Shown: positions 1 through 12,161 of the stretch, piece after piece
Layout of the letters: each line of letters starts with the position of its first letter
Numbering within the stretch: the stretch's first letter is position 1
DNA from: Prorocentrum cordatum
Taxonomy: Eukaryota > Sar > Dinophyceae > Prorocentrales > Prorocentraceae
Assembly (NCBI GenBank): GCA_963575745.1
Contig: CAUYUJ010014205.1
Location: 706,674 to 770,673, forward strand
Length of the DNA: 64,000 nucleotides
Direction of reading: 5' to 3'
The notes under the pieces: model-generated
The model's database searches: none
What the model was told of the DNA's origin: nothing
The model's input: only the letters and a program-made list of their open reading frames with translations
Translations under genes and position numbers: made by a program

Positions 1-180
<180 letters not shown>

Positions 181-204
181 AATAATAATAGTAGTAACAG
201 AATT

Positions 205-560
205 CAAAAGAAATTCCGAAGAATCAGAAGGAAGGCTGAGGAATTCCGAAGAACCCGAAGGAATCCAGAGGAATTCCGAAGATGGAATCCAAAAGGAATT
301 CCGAAGGAGGAATCCAAAAGGAATTCCGAAGGAGGAATCCAAAGGAATTCCGAAGGAGGAATCCAAGGGAATTCCAAAGGAATCCTAAGGAACTCCGAAA
401 GAATCCGAAGGAATTCCGAAGGAATCCCAAGGAATTCCGAAGGAGTCCTAAAGAATCATGAGGAATTCCGAAAGAATCCTAGGAGATTCCGAAGGAGTCG
501 TAAAGAATCCAGAGGAATTCCGAAGAATCCGAAAAGATCCGGAAGAATTCCGAAGATCCC
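205..560. repeat. GAATTCCGAAGGA-type short tandem repeat
   Basis: Degenerate units of about 12-18 bases built on GAATTCCGAAGGAATC recur more than twenty times. Six-frame ORFs here are periodic and not believable as genes. Confidence 0.9.
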
Positions 561-574
561 ATCCGTGGTTGCAA

Positions 575-720
575 TTGGTCTCATTTTCGGTTGGGTTGGA
601 ATTGGTCTCATTTGTGGTTGGAATTGGTCTCGCTTCTGGTTGCAATTCGCTCCGAACGGTTGGAATTGGGACTAGTCGGTTGTAATTCGTTCCATTTCGG
701 GTCGCCCCCCCCCCCCCCCC
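575..720. repeat. GGTTGGAATTGGTCTCATTT-type repeat plus poly-C
   Basis: About five degenerate copies of a roughly 20-base unit built on TTGGAATTGGTCTC lie next to the preceding array, followed by a cytosine homopolymer at about 703-720. Confidence 0.8.
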
Positions 721-1648
721 TGCCCCCTGCCCTGGACCTGGAGGGGGGATTTCGCAAAGTGTCAGAGCGTCCTTTTTGGCCCAAGATGGCTCCAAGGAGC
801 CTCGAAGCGCCCCAGATGGCTTCTAAGATACCTCAAGATAACCCCAGATCGCTTCAGCTCGCTCGCAATATGCGTCCAAGAGCCTCCGGCACCGCCCCGA
901 GACGGCCCCAAGTCGTCAAGGAGCCATCCAAGGAGGCCCTCGAGAGGCCACAACCCTTCAAGAACCTTTAAAAAACCAATGTGGAAGAAGGATGGGACTA
1001 TGTGAGACGTGAAATACTGAAATGCTTGAAATACGGCGCAGTACGAGATCCCACGAATCACCACGCACGCCCGCGTGCCCTCCCAGATCGAGCGGCCGTC
1101 TGGCGACACGATGAAATAAACTGACACAAATGGAACGAACAGAACGAAAACGAAAGCAAGACAAAAACAATTCGAAGGCTGTCCAGGCCCACAAAAAACA
1201 ACGACCTAAAGCATGTGGTGGAAGAAGGATGAGACTATGCGAGCACCTCAGCAGAAGCCACGCAGAGACTGCCGACCAGGAGAAGATAAATCCAATGCGC
1301 GGGCCCCGACACTTGCCCAGCGGTGTAGCCGTCTGTTCACCCAGGCTCATCCAGCCCTCCAACCACTCGTGGATCCGATAACCCAGGCGGGCATGAAACG
1401 CTGCATAATGGAGAAAAGATAAAAGGGGAGCCAGAAGAGGAGGCGGAAAACAAGCCAGGCCCCGGCAGGGACAACCAGCGCCCCGCCCCAGGGAGGCGAG
1501 CGCAGGAAGAAGAAAGGGAAGGGGGCAACGAAGCGTTAGAGATTGCCATCCAGCGACGCGTGCTTTCCACAATGCTATTAGCTGCCCCGGCCATTCCGCG
1601 GCCGCAAGGCTCGGGGGCAGGGAGCCGCCCGCGACAATTAGTGCCCGG
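721..1648. other. No supported gene
   Basis: Mixed-composition sequence. A 255-codon open frame on the minus strand (1,725-958) has no recognisable domain, and frames overlap on both strands, so I do not call it. At 780-960 there are loose repeats of phrases such as CCAAGATGGCT and CCCCGAGACGGCCCCAAG. Similar phrases occur at 32,640-32,760, suggesting a shared degenerate dispersed repeat. Confidence 0.5.
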
Positions 1649-1842
1649 GCGCCCAGCGCGAATTGAACGCAAAAAACGGAATCAAATCCGCGCCGCGCTG
1701 TCCGTGCCAAGGTGACCCCATACACTCGCTAAGAGACAGCCTCACGCCGCGCCAGGCGCGAGCTCAACACTGAAAAAACCCTGACATCTGCGCCGCGCTG
1801 TCTGCGCCGAATTGGCCCATGCAGACGCGAGATGACAGCCTG
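1649..1842. repeat. 100-bp tandem duplication
   Basis: Two head-to-tail copies start at 1,649 and 1,749. Both contain GCGCCGCGCTGTC and end near GACAGCCT. They have diverged by scattered substitutions. Confidence 0.8.
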
Positions 1843-2017
1843 GAAACGATGCTGAGCACGTTGGCTGGCTTGCCGGGGCGGAGCATCGGGCCGTAGAAGC
1901 GAAATTGCGAAAACAAAATCGGGCACGCGACGGCTGAATTACCAGTGGCGTACGTACACGATGCGGGTCGTTTTAAATCGTCTTCCACTCAAGGCGTACC
2001 CAATGGCCCAAGAGAGA

Positions 2018-2152
2018 GGCCCATAATTTATGCAAGGGGCGTCCGACTTATGGGAAGACGCTGGCTCATAATATACACTAGCGACATCGAGACGATGGGA
2101 AGACATTGGCCCATAATTCATGCAATAGACGTCAGAAATATTCGAAGAGATT
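2018..2152 (+). repeat. 45-bp tandem repeat within a short ORF
   Basis: Three copies start at 2,018, 2,063 and 2,108, each beginning GGCYCATAAT and containing a GACG/GACATC segment before GGGAAGA or CGAAGA. Because 45 is a multiple of three, the 93-codon plus-strand frame at 1,945-2,226 reads a 15-residue repeat containing PIIYA, LIIYT and PIIHA. There is no homology to suggest a real protein. Confidence 0.7.
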
Positions 2153-2229
2153 GCCCCCAGCATGTAAGCAAGATGCGTCGAAATTATGGGGTTACATTAG
2201 CCCATTATCTTAACCAGGAATATTAAATT

Positions 2230-2670
2230 CATAAAAGATTTTCTGCTATGCCAACGTTCCCCAGTCCATCAGCCATGCGGCGAGGACAGGAAGCGCGATA
2301 GCTTGCACCACATCGCATCGAAAAGTAAGGCAGCAGTACAAATAATGCATAATTTGCCCAACCAGTGCCAGAATAAGTGCCTCGCCAGCCGACTACCTGA
2401 CCGCGCCGGCCTAGTAGACGTCACCGCATTATTGGCGCACGCGTCTGCCTGCACAAGTTGTTGTCCTAAACGCCGGCAAACACCTAAGCACTTCCGAAAA
2501 ATCAGATCGACGGGCTGGAAACCCCAGAACTGCACGATTCGTTAACTACAACGCCTCCCGCGGCCTGCGAAAGACATGTGCATAAGCAAGAACCTCCCGA
2601 ATTTCAGCCCTAGGAAATCCAGAGCGAGGCCGGAGGGCCAAGGGAGAGCGAGAACGAGGGAGGATGAGGA
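2230..2670. other. No supported gene
   Basis: Ordinary-looking sequence with short overlapping frames on both strands. No domain, RNA gene or repeat is recognised. Confidence 0.5.
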
Positions 2671-2675
2671 AACGA

Positions 2676-2765
2676 TGTGTATGTGTGTATGTATGTATGT
2701 ATGTATGTATGTATGTATGTATGTATGTATATACACAAATACATACACATACACATATGTGTGTA
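2676..2765. repeat. (TATG)n/(CATA)n microsatellite
   Basis: A GTATGTATG run of about ten units passes into CATACACATACACATATG. Confidence 0.95.
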
Positions 2766-2904
2766 TACGCAACATACCGTCTCCGGAAATTGGTTTTTTA
2801 CATGACCATCTAGCCAACTCTACCCTTCATGGTTTCGATCCTGTAAGCCTACATGCACCGTCCGGCTTGCTTCAGGGGGCACCGTCCGCACCTACACCAG
2901 CCAA

Positions 2905-3295
2905 AGAGGAGAGGGGGGGGGGCTTCAAGCCCCCCCCCACTTTGGCACCAAGGGAGGAAGGGGGGGGGAGCTTCCAAAGCCCCCCCCCCTTTCAAAGGGG
3001 GGGGGGCTCCCCCCAGCTCCATTAAAAGGGAGGGGGGGGGGGTAGCTTGGAAGCCCCCCGGCCACGAAAAGAGGGGTAGGGGGGTGGGTAGCTTCCGAAG
3101 CCCCCCCCCCCCTTTCAAAGGGGGGAGGTGGCTCACCCAGGCTCAATTAAAGTGAGGGAAGGGGGGGGTAGCTTGGAAGCCCCCCTCCCCCCCCTTCTGG
3201 CCACGAAAAGGGGGGGAGGGGGGGAGCTTCCGAAGTCCCCCCCCCCCCTTGAGCAAGGAAGGGGGGAGGGGGTAGCTTCAAGCTGGGGCCCCCCT
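2905..3295. repeat. G-run/C-run hairpin tandem array
   Basis: Six or so units of 60-80 bases each consist of 6-9 G, a short centre such as CTTCAAG, TAGCTTGGAAG or AGCTTCCGAAG, then 6-13 C. Each unit is close to self-complementary, and the GCTTC/GAAGC centre is itself palindromic. Frames rich in Pro/Gly here are artefacts. Confidence 0.9.
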
Positions 3296-3324
3296 TCTAG
3301 TCTGTCGGGCCTCACGAGCGCGGT

Positions 3325-4095
3325 CTATCACATGTTTCGTGGCCCCGTAGGGCGCTCCATCCAAGGCCCCAGAGGCACCGTCCACATGCGTCCGCCACAC
3401 CCATTTCGGCACACCCCTCGCACGTTTCGTGGGCCCGCAGGGAACTCCACCCAAGACCCCAATGGCACCGTCCACGTGCGTCCGCCACACCGATTTCGGT
3501 ACACCCCTCACACGTTTCGTGGCCCCATAAGGAACCCCACCCAAAGCCCCAATGGCACCGTCCACATGCGTCCGCCACACTCATGTCGGCACACCCCTCA
3601 TATGTTTCGTGGCCCCGCAAGGAGCTCCACCGAAGGCCCCAGTGGCACCGTCCACATGCGTCCCCAACACCCATGCCAGCACACCCCTCACACGCTTCGT
3701 GGCCCCGTAGGGCGCTCCACCTAAGGCCCCAATGGCACCGTCCACATGCGTCCGCCACACCCATGTCGGCACCCCCCTCACACGCCTCACACGTTTCGAG
3801 ACCGTGTAGGGAACTCCCCCCCAAATCCCAATGGTACCGTCCACGTGCGTCCGCCACGCTCATGTCGGCACATCCCTCACACGCTTCGAGGCCCCATAAG
3901 AAGCTCCACCCAAGGCCCCAGTGGCACCGTCCACATGCGTCCGCCACACAAATTGTGGCACACCCCTCACACGTTTCGTGGCCTCGTAGGGAGCTCTACC
4001 CAAGGCCCCAGAGGCACCGTCCACATGCGTCCGCCACACCAATTTCGGCATACCCGTCACACGTCTCGTGGCCCCATAGGGAACTCCACCGAAGA
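3325..4095. repeat. ~90-bp satellite, about nine copies
   Basis: Head-to-tail units of about 90 bases carry the phrases CACGTTTCGTGGCCCC, GGCACCGTCCACATGCGTCC and GCCACACCCATTTCGGCACA. Unit starts fall near 3,331, 3,421, 3,511, 3,601, 3,691, 3,790, 3,880, 3,970 and 4,060. The same family occurs at 12,590-12,815. Frames on both strands stay open because the period is near a multiple of three. Confidence 0.93.
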
Positions 4096-4099
4096 TGAT

Positions 4100-5160
4100 A
4101 TTCACGACTGCGGTGCGCACAGCTGCACATGGTTGGGTTCTTCGCCGAGCTATTTTTAAGTTATGTTTCCTTTTTTATATGTTTTTTTGTTATTTGTGTT
4201 TTTTTTTCCTCGCGAACTCCACGAAAGCAACGGACACGCCCAGCTAAAGCCTGGGGCCCCGGCTGGATTGCACCAGTGCGATCTCGGGGACTTCACACAG
4301 CTGCTCGCGCTTCGCACGCCAGGCGGGAGAAAGGAGGGAACGGCGGGAGGACGAAAGAGGGGAGACGAGGAGAGGAGGGGAGCCCAGGCAGGTTGGCCCC
4401 GTGGCAGTCGGAAGCGGGCGCAAACTGCTTTAACAATTTTAACGCCGGTTTGGGCGCAACCTGCTTTAACAGTTTAAATGCCGGCTGCGCCGAAACCGAG
4501 GAACGGGGTGTGCCATGTGCCTGTGCCCCCCGAGGCCTGGACAACCTTTGGTACTTCCCACATCGTGCACACGAGGGCGAGGCGGATAGGAGAGGAGGAG
4601 GCAGAGGGCAAGAAACAGGAAGAAAAGAGCGGACAAGGCCAGGTGCTCGGAAATCACCCACGAGCGCAGCTCCAGCCGGGGCGAGGCAAGCAACATATCA
4701 AGATGTTAGATGGTGGAGAAGCGGCAGCGGCGGCAGCGGCGCGGAGGAGGAAGGAGACGAGACGAACAAAAAACGAAAACCGTCCAGCCACTGGACCGGG
4801 GGAGGGAGGCGAAGAAGGCGAAGGAAGAGGAGGAGGAGGAGGTGGATCACCGTCGCCGAGCGTCGCAGAACAGACCTGGAGGAGGCTTGGGCCGGAACGC
4901 CCCGAGACACGATGTGCAGGGGGGGGGAGCGAAGAGGAGACAGGCGGAAGAGGCGTAGCCAGAGCTCCGCCTCCGAGAGGCGAGCGCGGGAGGAAAGAGA
5001 GGAGAGGGAACGCTTCGTGCAGCGTCTGCAGCACCACCTGACGCGCATGCCAACGATTGTGCAGAAGACGCACGTTATGATAAGCACTGGCGGGAATTCA
5101 AACCAAAGTGCCAATTCACCTGCACATGTTGCCATCAGACTCTAACTATGCTGCCGCCTG
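4100..5160. other. No supported gene; purine-rich segment
   Basis: A poly-T-rich stretch (4,150-4,212) is followed by GGA/GAG-rich DNA. A 338-codon plus-strand frame at 4,129-5,145 is Arg/Glu/Gly-rich and open in several other frames, as expected from purine bias. No domain is recognised. Confidence 0.5.
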
Positions 5161-5175
5161 TTCCACTGTGTGCAC

Positions 5176-5695
5176 GCGAGCTATCGGCCACGCGGCCGGG
5201 ACATACGCGACTCAGCCTACGCACATCGGAGCTCATGCCGCGAACTCGATGCGGTGCCACGTCGGGAGATCCCGCGGCACTGCATGGCCCGATAGGCTGG
5301 ATCACCGTCATGGGGAGGCGCGGAAGGGAGGGAAGGAGGGGATGGGGGAGGAGGGGCAAGGGGGAAGGGAAATTGCCGATCACGCCTATCGGCCACGCGG
5401 CAGGGACAGAGGCCACGGGGCCGTCGCACCCCGTAGCTCGTGTCACGGACTCGGTGCGCTGCCTCGTCGGGAGATCCCGCGGCGCTGCATGGCCAGGTAG
5501 GCCGGAACACCGCCATAGGAAGAGCGGAGGGGAGGGGAGGGGAGGAAGGAGGGGAGGGGGGAGGAGGGGAAAGGGGGAGGGGAAACTGCCGTGCGCTTGT
5601 ATCGGCCACGCGGCCGGGACAGAGGCCACGGGGCCGTCTCACGCCGTAACTCGTGTCACGGACTCGGCGCGCCGCCCCGTCCAGGCGAACCTGGG
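5176..5695. repeat. ~208-bp tandem repeat, about 2.5 copies
   Basis: Copies begin with CTATCGGCCACGCGGC near 5,180, 5,388 and 5,599 and contain CGTCGGGAGATCCCGCGGC and GCTGCATGGCC. Each copy includes a variable GGGAGG-rich stretch. Confidence 0.85.
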
Positions 5696-5843
5696 TTGCT
5701 AGCGAATCGGTCGCGGCTGAACGCCGGCCAGGGAGGAGGAGGAGGAGGAGGAGGAGGAGGAGGAGGAGGAGGAGGAGAAGGAGGAGTAGGAGGAAGAAGA
5801 AAGGAGGAGCGCGGGGAAGGCGGCCGATGGCGGCCGGGGCACC

Positions 5844-7163
5844 CTATCGGCAATACGGGTGCGCAAAAACTGCCCGTCGTTGCGGCGCGCGCGCGGGTGC
5901 GCGGCGCTCGCCAGCAAACGCCCGCGCGAGCGCGCTCGCCGAAGGATGCCCACGGACCAGCTCCAGACTAGCCTGGTGGAGCGGGTCGGCCGTCATCGGG
6001 CCAGCCTGGTCAGAATGACGCGACTTGCAGTGCACCCTGTACACCGCGGCGGTCCGCACCGCGCAGGGCAGGACGGCGTCCGCGGGCAAGTTCGCCACCG
6101 GCCGGTCCATCAGCAGGAAGGCTGCCAAGCTGTCCGCCGCCGACGGGATCGCCAGCCGGCGCCGCGCGAACGTGTGCACAACGGGGCAGTGCGCGTAGTG
6201 CTCGATGGAATCCTCCAGCATGCACCCGAAGATGCATCTGCGCCGCTGTTGAAACCGACGGCCGGCGCACCATCCGTTGAACCACGTCCGCAGCAATGCG
6301 GCGCGGACGCAAGGATGAGCCGCAGTCCGCAACCTCTCGAGGACCCCCTGCGCCCGCGAAGCGCGGAGACGCGGGAATAAGCTCAAAGACCACCGTTCCA
6401 GACGTCGCCGCCAGAAGCGCCCGGGCACTGCCGTCGGGAGCTCTTGCAGAATGTCCAGGCCCGTGCGTTGCCAGCGGGCTTTGCAGCGCTCCTCCCGCTC
6501 CTCCGCGTCCACTGGAGCGTCCGCGGCGCCGAGGATCCTGGTCCGCACGCGGGAGGCCCTCCATCCCAGACGGTCGAAGTGGTCGGTGGTGGCTTCCAGG
6601 CGCAGGACGGCCGCGTTCGCAAACCACTGGTGCCAGGCAGCCCTCCGGTACAGGAGCTCTGGCGCGGCCGTGGCCTCGCGCATGGCGCGGGCGCGAGGCG
6701 CCACCTGCAGGCCTCCATGGCGACGCGCCTCGTGGACGACCACGCGGAAGCGGGCGGCAAGGGGGAGATGGTCGACGTCCGCGAGACCGCCTGCAAATCC
6801 CATCGGCCTCGGGTCGCGGAGAACCTCCGGGGGCAACCGCCCGCGTGGCCCAGGGGAGAGACGCGCGACAGCTTGGCGCTCGGTCGCGCGCCGCGTCTCG
6901 GGAGGAGGCAAGAGCTGCGCCACGAAGCCGAGGACGGGCGCCATGTGTGCGCGCGCCGCGATGAGCGTCAGCTGGAATCCGCAGCCGACTTTGCCCCAGA
7001 GGGGTGCTCGGAGCAGGTACTCGGCGAACGCCTTGCGCCGCGTTGCGCCCTCGGACTCGGGGCGCAGGAAGAAGCCGAGGTACTCGGCCGAGTGCGCCAG
7101 CCGCATGGCGCCCCACCGCGGCGCAATGGCGGCCGCCGAGGCCCGGAGGTCCTCCAGCGCCAC
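5844..7163 (-). pseudogene. LINE ORF2, C-terminal region with Cys/His motif
   Basis: A 439-codon frame continues ORF2 past the RT. It has thumb-like helical sequence (HSAEYLGFFLRPE, LLRAPLWGKVGCGFQLT) and, near residue 330, CIFGCMLEDSIEHYAHC, a C-x3-C...H-x2-H-x1-C cluster like the terminal zinc finger of many LINEs. The ORF stops at 5,844, just before the TCC tract. The TWFNGWC...IEHYAHC pattern matches LINE tails I recall from dinoflagellate proteins; that recall supports the taxonomic call but was not searched. Confidence 0.85.
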
Positions 7164-7179
7164 CTGGCGGAGCGGGATG

Positions 7180-8463
7180 GTGACCGATGACCGTCTTGCC
7201 CCAGTTCAGCCCCGGCCGGAAGATCAGCTCGCACTCGTGGAAGAGCCGCTCCAGAGCGGGAAGGTCCTGGTGGAGGCCCTGCGTGACGAGGGCCAAGTCG
7301 TCCGCATGTGCCCGCGGAACTGCTGAAGGGGGTAGGCATTGAAGACGTCGGAGAAGGAGGCCAGCGACGATGGCAAAGAGGGGCGGGGAGAGAGGGCAGC
7401 CTTGCCGCATTCCCGCCGACGTGCCGAAGCCTGCGAACCGCTGGCCTGCGACGACGATCTGGCAGAAGTTGCCCCGGTAGAGGCCCGACGCGAAGCGGGG
7501 GATATGCGGCGGGATGCCAATCCACGTCAGGGGCCCCAGCATGAAGCTCTGGTCGGTCGACGGGAACGCCGCGCGAAAGTCAAAGAAGACGCATGCAGCG
7601 CCCTCCCGACTGCGCGCGGACGCCCTCATCTCCGCGTCGATGTCGAGGACGTTGGCCACGAGGGAGCGGCCGCCGATAAAACCACGTTGGACCTCCGACA
7701 CCCACTCGGAGAAGACCCCCCCCAGCCGGAAGCGCGCGACGTTCGCCAGAATCCTGTTGTCGAAGTTCGCGACGTTGATGGGCCCGACTTGGTCGGCGTC
7801 GAAAATGCCCGACCTCCTCGTCGTAACCCGGCGCCTTCTTCGGCAGGAGGTGCAGGAGGGAGTAATTGAAGTCTGGGAGGTGGCGGCGCTGCAACTCCCC
7901 CCCCCATCGGGGCCCGCCGGCCCAACGAAGGCCTCGCTGAGAGCGTCGATGGCCAGGTCCCCCAACTGCCGGCACGCCTCGGCAGGGGTGCCGTTAGGGC
8001 CGGGGGAGGAGCCCCCTGAAGAGATGATGGCCGTCCAGATGTCCTCCCGGCGCACATGCCAGCGGGCCGAATCCGCGGGGGGCAGGGTCGCGGCGACGCT
8101 GGCGGGGAGGTACTCCTCGAACCAGCGGCGGCGCATGGCTGCGTCCGTCGGCCCCGCCTGGAAGACCTGCTGCCAACGAGCACGGAAATCCGCGGCCATC
8201 TCGTCGGGCGGCGTGTGCAAGTTACCGCGAGCATCGCGAGTGGCCTGCGCGAACTTGCCCCGGCCGGGAGATAACCGGGAAAGCAATCGGAGATTGGCCG
8301 CGCGCCTGCGCTGCCGCGCCAACTCGGTCATGCCGGCCTGCTCCTCGCGCAGGCGCGTGAGCTCGTCGACCGCGCGGGGGCGGGCTAATCCCACTGCGTG
8401 GGCCCGGGCCGGAAGAAGACCGCGACCTGCTGCCAGCGCGGGTTCGTAGGGGTTCGGGGCCAA
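7180..8463 (-). pseudogene. LINE ORF2, reverse transcriptase domain
   Basis: RT motifs appear in order: SSPGPNGTPAEACR, NRILANVARFRL, QRGFIGGRSLVANV, ACVFFDFRAAFPS (motif A Asp), GMRQGCPLSPPLFAI (motif B) and AHADDLALV (motif C, with His-Ala-Asp-Asp in the YADD position). A compensated pair of frameshifts near 7,900-7,810 hides PDFNYSLLHLLPKKAPGYDE in a second frame. Near 7,180 the frame moves again into the C-terminal ORF. It copies LINE RNA at the nicked target. Confidence 0.9.
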
Positions 8464-8712
8464 GGAGCATCAGTGCGGGTACCTCTCAATGGCCGCGGAG
8501 TAGGCGGTGGTGGAGCGGGACTCGACCGCGCGGATGAAGGATGTGCTGCATCCCAGCTTGTCGACTGGGGATTGGGCGAGCTGGGCGCCGACGCGGCCGT
8601 CGTCGCGAGAGTCCGAAGCGTCGCGGATCGCCTGCCGCAAGAGAGCGAGACGGTGGACCGCGTTGCTGGCACGCAGCTCCTCGCAAAGCGACCGGAAGCG
8701 GAGAGCAACGGC

Positions 8713-9880
8713 CTAGCACCATCCAGCCTGGCGAAGTGTGGCTGCTGGAATCGGTCGGGTCGAAGATGGTTTTGGAGGAAGCGCGCGTCGGGCGAAGAAA
8801 ACGGGACGGTGGTTGGAGGTGCCAAAATCCCAGTCGTCCACTCCGATGGTGATCTGGCGGTCCAGCAAGTCGGTGGGCTCGACGTTGGCGTAGAAGCGGT
8901 CGAGCCGAGAACGTGAATAAACCGTACTCTGCGTCATGCACGGCTGATGGACTTCCGAGAAACCTGGAAGGAGCCTCGTCCAATCGACTTCTTCCGTCAC
9001 ATCTCGCTTCCCTGTATAAGCGCCGGTGGACTTGCAAAAGCGGCCCCGCTCCTCGGCGACCCAGTTGAAGTCTCCCGCGATGACCGTCGTCGCCTCGTGC
9101 GCAGGCCGCGCGCCCCTTGCCCGCGGTGCGGAGGCGTGCCCACTGCCGGGGGATGGGGATCAGCGGGTGGGTCGCGAGGGCGCTGAAGTCTTCCGAAGTG
9201 CCCGTCTGGAAGTAGGCGACCGTGAAGTCCAGCGAGCCGCGCGGGCCGTCCAGGCGCAGCACCGCAGCGCGGCCGCAGTGGAGAATGGCCCAAGAGCGAC
9301 GTGGAAACCGCGACAGCAGCTCATCCTTGACCACGACTCCTACGCCAACCCGTCGGGAAGTTCCTGGTGCCCACCACGCCTGAGAGCCGCGCGGGGCCTC
9401 GGCGAGCCGGAGGGAGTCCGTGGTGCCGTGAGTCTCTGTGATCAACACGGCGTCGTGCTGGCGCAAGAGGCGGTTCAGCGCCGACCACTTCTGGCTATGT
9501 CGGGCCGCGTCCGCGGAGAAGAAGGCCTGCGCATTCCAAATGCACACTGAAAAATCTCCACGATATGGGTGCCCGGCCGGAGCAGCGTCTGGGCGAAGAG
9601 GACGGCGTGGTAGAGTCACCTCGGCGGGAATGGCAACGTAGGTCGATGGGGAGATGCCCAGGGCGCGGCGCACGAGGGCCTTCTGAATAATGGGAACGGG
9701 GACATCGTGGTTGAAAGACGTCTGCGAAATCTGCTCGTCGAGGGGCGTGGGGAGGAAGGCGGGGAGGTAGTCGGCAGCGGCGGCATCAAATGAATTACCA
9801 ATGCCCTGGATGTTGGCGTCGCGGCTGGTGAACAGGAAGCCGCCCAGCAGGTGCAATGCGACATCGAGCACGAAGGTCAT
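8713..9880 (-). pseudogene. LINE ORF2, APE-type endonuclease domain
   Basis: The frame from 9,880 reads an exonuclease/endonuclease/phosphatase fold: FSVCIWNAQAFF (the N-containing first strand), DAVLITETHG (catalytic Glu) and VGVGVVVKDELL. A frameshift near 9,180 moves the GDFNW motif to another frame. The 9,000-8,713 frame then carries YSRSRLDRFYANV and ends with SNHRPV, the place of the usual S-D/N-H motif. This enzyme nicks target DNA to prime reverse transcription. The motif order is complete, but the frame is broken at least once. Confidence 0.85.
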
Positions 9881-9928
9881 GCAGCTTGAGCTCGAGATGG
9901 CCCAAGCGATCGCAAGCTCTTCAGCTAG

Positions 9929-12109
9929 TCAACGGGCGGCGGCGCCGCCAGACATCCTGTCCTGCAGGTCGTTGAAGACCTGCGCGCGGAACGTGTCCAT
10001 GCCCACCTTCACCGCCTTGTCGTGCGGGGTGGCCGAATCTGTGCCGCCTCGTCCAACTCGCGCAAATACAAACGAAGGCGGCCAGGTGGAGCGGAAGGGT
10101 CAGCGGCAGCCAGCCATTCCCACTTGCCTGCCCGACGACCGCGCTCCCCTTGCAGCTCGGTGAGCGAGATCCCCGTCTGGCCGACGAGGTGCGTGACGAG
10201 GTCGCGGACCAGCGCGTGTTCGTCTGCGTGGAGGTGGGCCCTTGATCTCGACGTCCGTGGTGGCCAGCATCGCCGAGGGGGCCCCGCGGGTCTGTTTGGC
10301 GCGATGCGTGGCCGCGATCCTCGCAGGAAGCGCCGAGACAAGAGCGAATGGGCGCCCGCCATGGCGCGACGGGCGCCACCTCAACTTGTAGACCGCCGTG
10401 TCTGGGTCGTTGCGCATCATGGTATCCATCGCGCTCTGCCACGTCTCAGCGGCGGCCTCCGTCGTCAGGAGGAGGGTGGACCTGCTCAGGAAGAGGGCTC
10501 CAGAGCAGAGCGCCCAGATCGACATGAGTGCGTCCGCGTGGCCGAGCTCTGCGATGAGGGAGCCGGGGTCCGTATAGAAGGCCTCGGAAGCGAAGGTCAC
10601 ACCTGCTGGTAGCAGCCGGCGGGCATGGCGCATCATGAGCTCCTGCTGCAGGCGCGGAGCGTCCCGGACGAATCGGACTTCGACTCGGCCCCTGGGGGTC
10701 TCGGCAGTGTGGCCTGGGCTGCGATAAATCCTGCCGATTGTCACGGGCGTGCCACAATCCCCGAACGCGTTGCACAAGATGCGCATGACGTCCGCCCCCG
10801 GGATCGACGGGGAGTCCACGAGGTAGGTGGGCGAGGGCGCGACGTCGATGAGGGGGTACTCCAACTCCCTGCTCCTAGGGATCTCCCGGGGGAGGGACGT
10901 GGAGATTGTGAATATCGCCAGGCCCCGAAGTTCGTGGCGAGGCCCCGCCGGGCCAGGGGAGACAAACTCCATCGGCTGCGGGTGGAACTCGGCACGACGA
11001 ACGAGGGCGGTCTGCTCTCGACAGTGGCGCAGCCGTGGAAGAGGTCAAGCGGCACGATGAAGCGGACGTGCTCGCACGGGTTGTTGTTCGAGCCGCGACG
11101 CATCAGCGCGGACAGGAGGCGGCCAAGGGAGGATGCGTTCGCGGGCGCCCAAAGTAAGATGGGTCTCCCAGTGGTCTGCACGGTGTCCCAGAAGCTGGCG
11201 TCACCCTTCTCCGCAAGGTCTGCGAGCACGCGGGCGACGTTCATGGGCGCCACGCGTCCCTGGAGCTGGGGAGACGCGAGGATCGCGGAGGTGTCCAATA
11301 AGGACGACCACTGCGTGCAGGAGACCTCCGTGTTGCTCGGGGCGGTCTTCAATACTGCATGGAGTGCTCGGCTACCCAACTCCCGCCACAGCGGCAGCTT
11401 GGACGGCCGCGTCCGTTTGCGCTCGCGGGCCCACATGTCGAAAGATGCGGAACAGGTCGCCGCGGCCGTCTCGATCGGCCTGGATGTCCTTGCGGGTCGC
11501 CGTCTTGTCCGTCTCTGGCCACGCTGCGCCGTCAATCATGGAGGCCAGCAAGTTCGCGAAGCGGAGGCGGGCCTGAATGGTGTTCAGAATCATGTCTGGG
11601 CCCTCCATTGGCGAAAGCCCGAGGACGCTCCAGGCATCAGCGGCCGAGGGGGCGTAGGCGAGCGAGCGGAGGACCATGGCGAAGTCTGCTCGGGAGTCCA
11701 GGGAGCGCGGGACGACAGTCGGGCCGTCCACGCTCCAGGCAGCTTGCACGAGCTCGAAGAACTGCAAGACTTCATGCTCGATGAGTTCCGTCAAAAGTGA
11801 TGGCGTTGTCAGGCCAAGCGCCCCCGCCGGAGGCGCCCTGACGCCAGGGCCGGGCGTTCCGGTAACGCCGGCAGCCGCGGCAGCCGCAGGCCTCCCGAGG
11901 TCAGCGGCGCCGCGCAACTGCAGGTCTGCCATGTGCTGCGTGGCACCGGAGTCCTCGTCGCCGTCCATGTCGGTATCAGCTGTGGCGGCCAGAGCTGCCG
12001 CATCTGGGGCCGCCGCCACCGCTCCAGCTCCATGGGCGGCGCAGTACTCGAAGCCCGGGACCGCCTCGCCCTGCACCCCCTGGCGGAGGCATATCTGGCA
12101 TGGCGGCAT
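9929..12109 (-). pseudogene. LINE ORF1 protein, frameshifted
   Basis: ORF1 can be followed through four frames. First is 12,109-11,372 (245 codons, beginning MPPCQICL, with a Cys-rich start and Ala-rich middle). The next frame, from about 11,450 down, includes PILLWAPANASSLGRLLSAL and PCEHVRFIVPLDLFHGCAT. Then 10,972-10,250 holds a long credible segment ending LATTDVEIKG. Last are 10,255-10,040 (HADEHALVRDLVTHLVGQTG) and a final piece, KAVKVGMDTFRAQVFNDLQD, ending in TGA at 9,929-9,931. The joined product would be about 700 residues. It fills the ORF1 slot upstream of the endonuclease and probably binds template RNA. No standard RRM or zinc knuckle is visible. The match to dinoflagellate LINE ORF1 is from memory. 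Confidence 0.7.
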
Positions 12110-12161
12110 GGCGAAGAGAAAGCAAGGAATGTAAGAGTCGGGAGCCGCGGCCCTGGCGCGC

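Noticed and set aside
958-1725. 255-codon minus-strand ORF near the left end
   Set aside because: No domain, overlapping frames on both strands, and no codon or context support.
4129-5145. 338-codon Arg/Glu/Gly-rich ORF
   Set aside because: Purine-rich simple sequence keeps this frame open; no domain or repeat-independent signal.
6296-7326. Plus-strand ORFs opposite the LINE ORF2
   Set aside because: They are antisense shadows of the RT and C-terminal region in GC-rich DNA.
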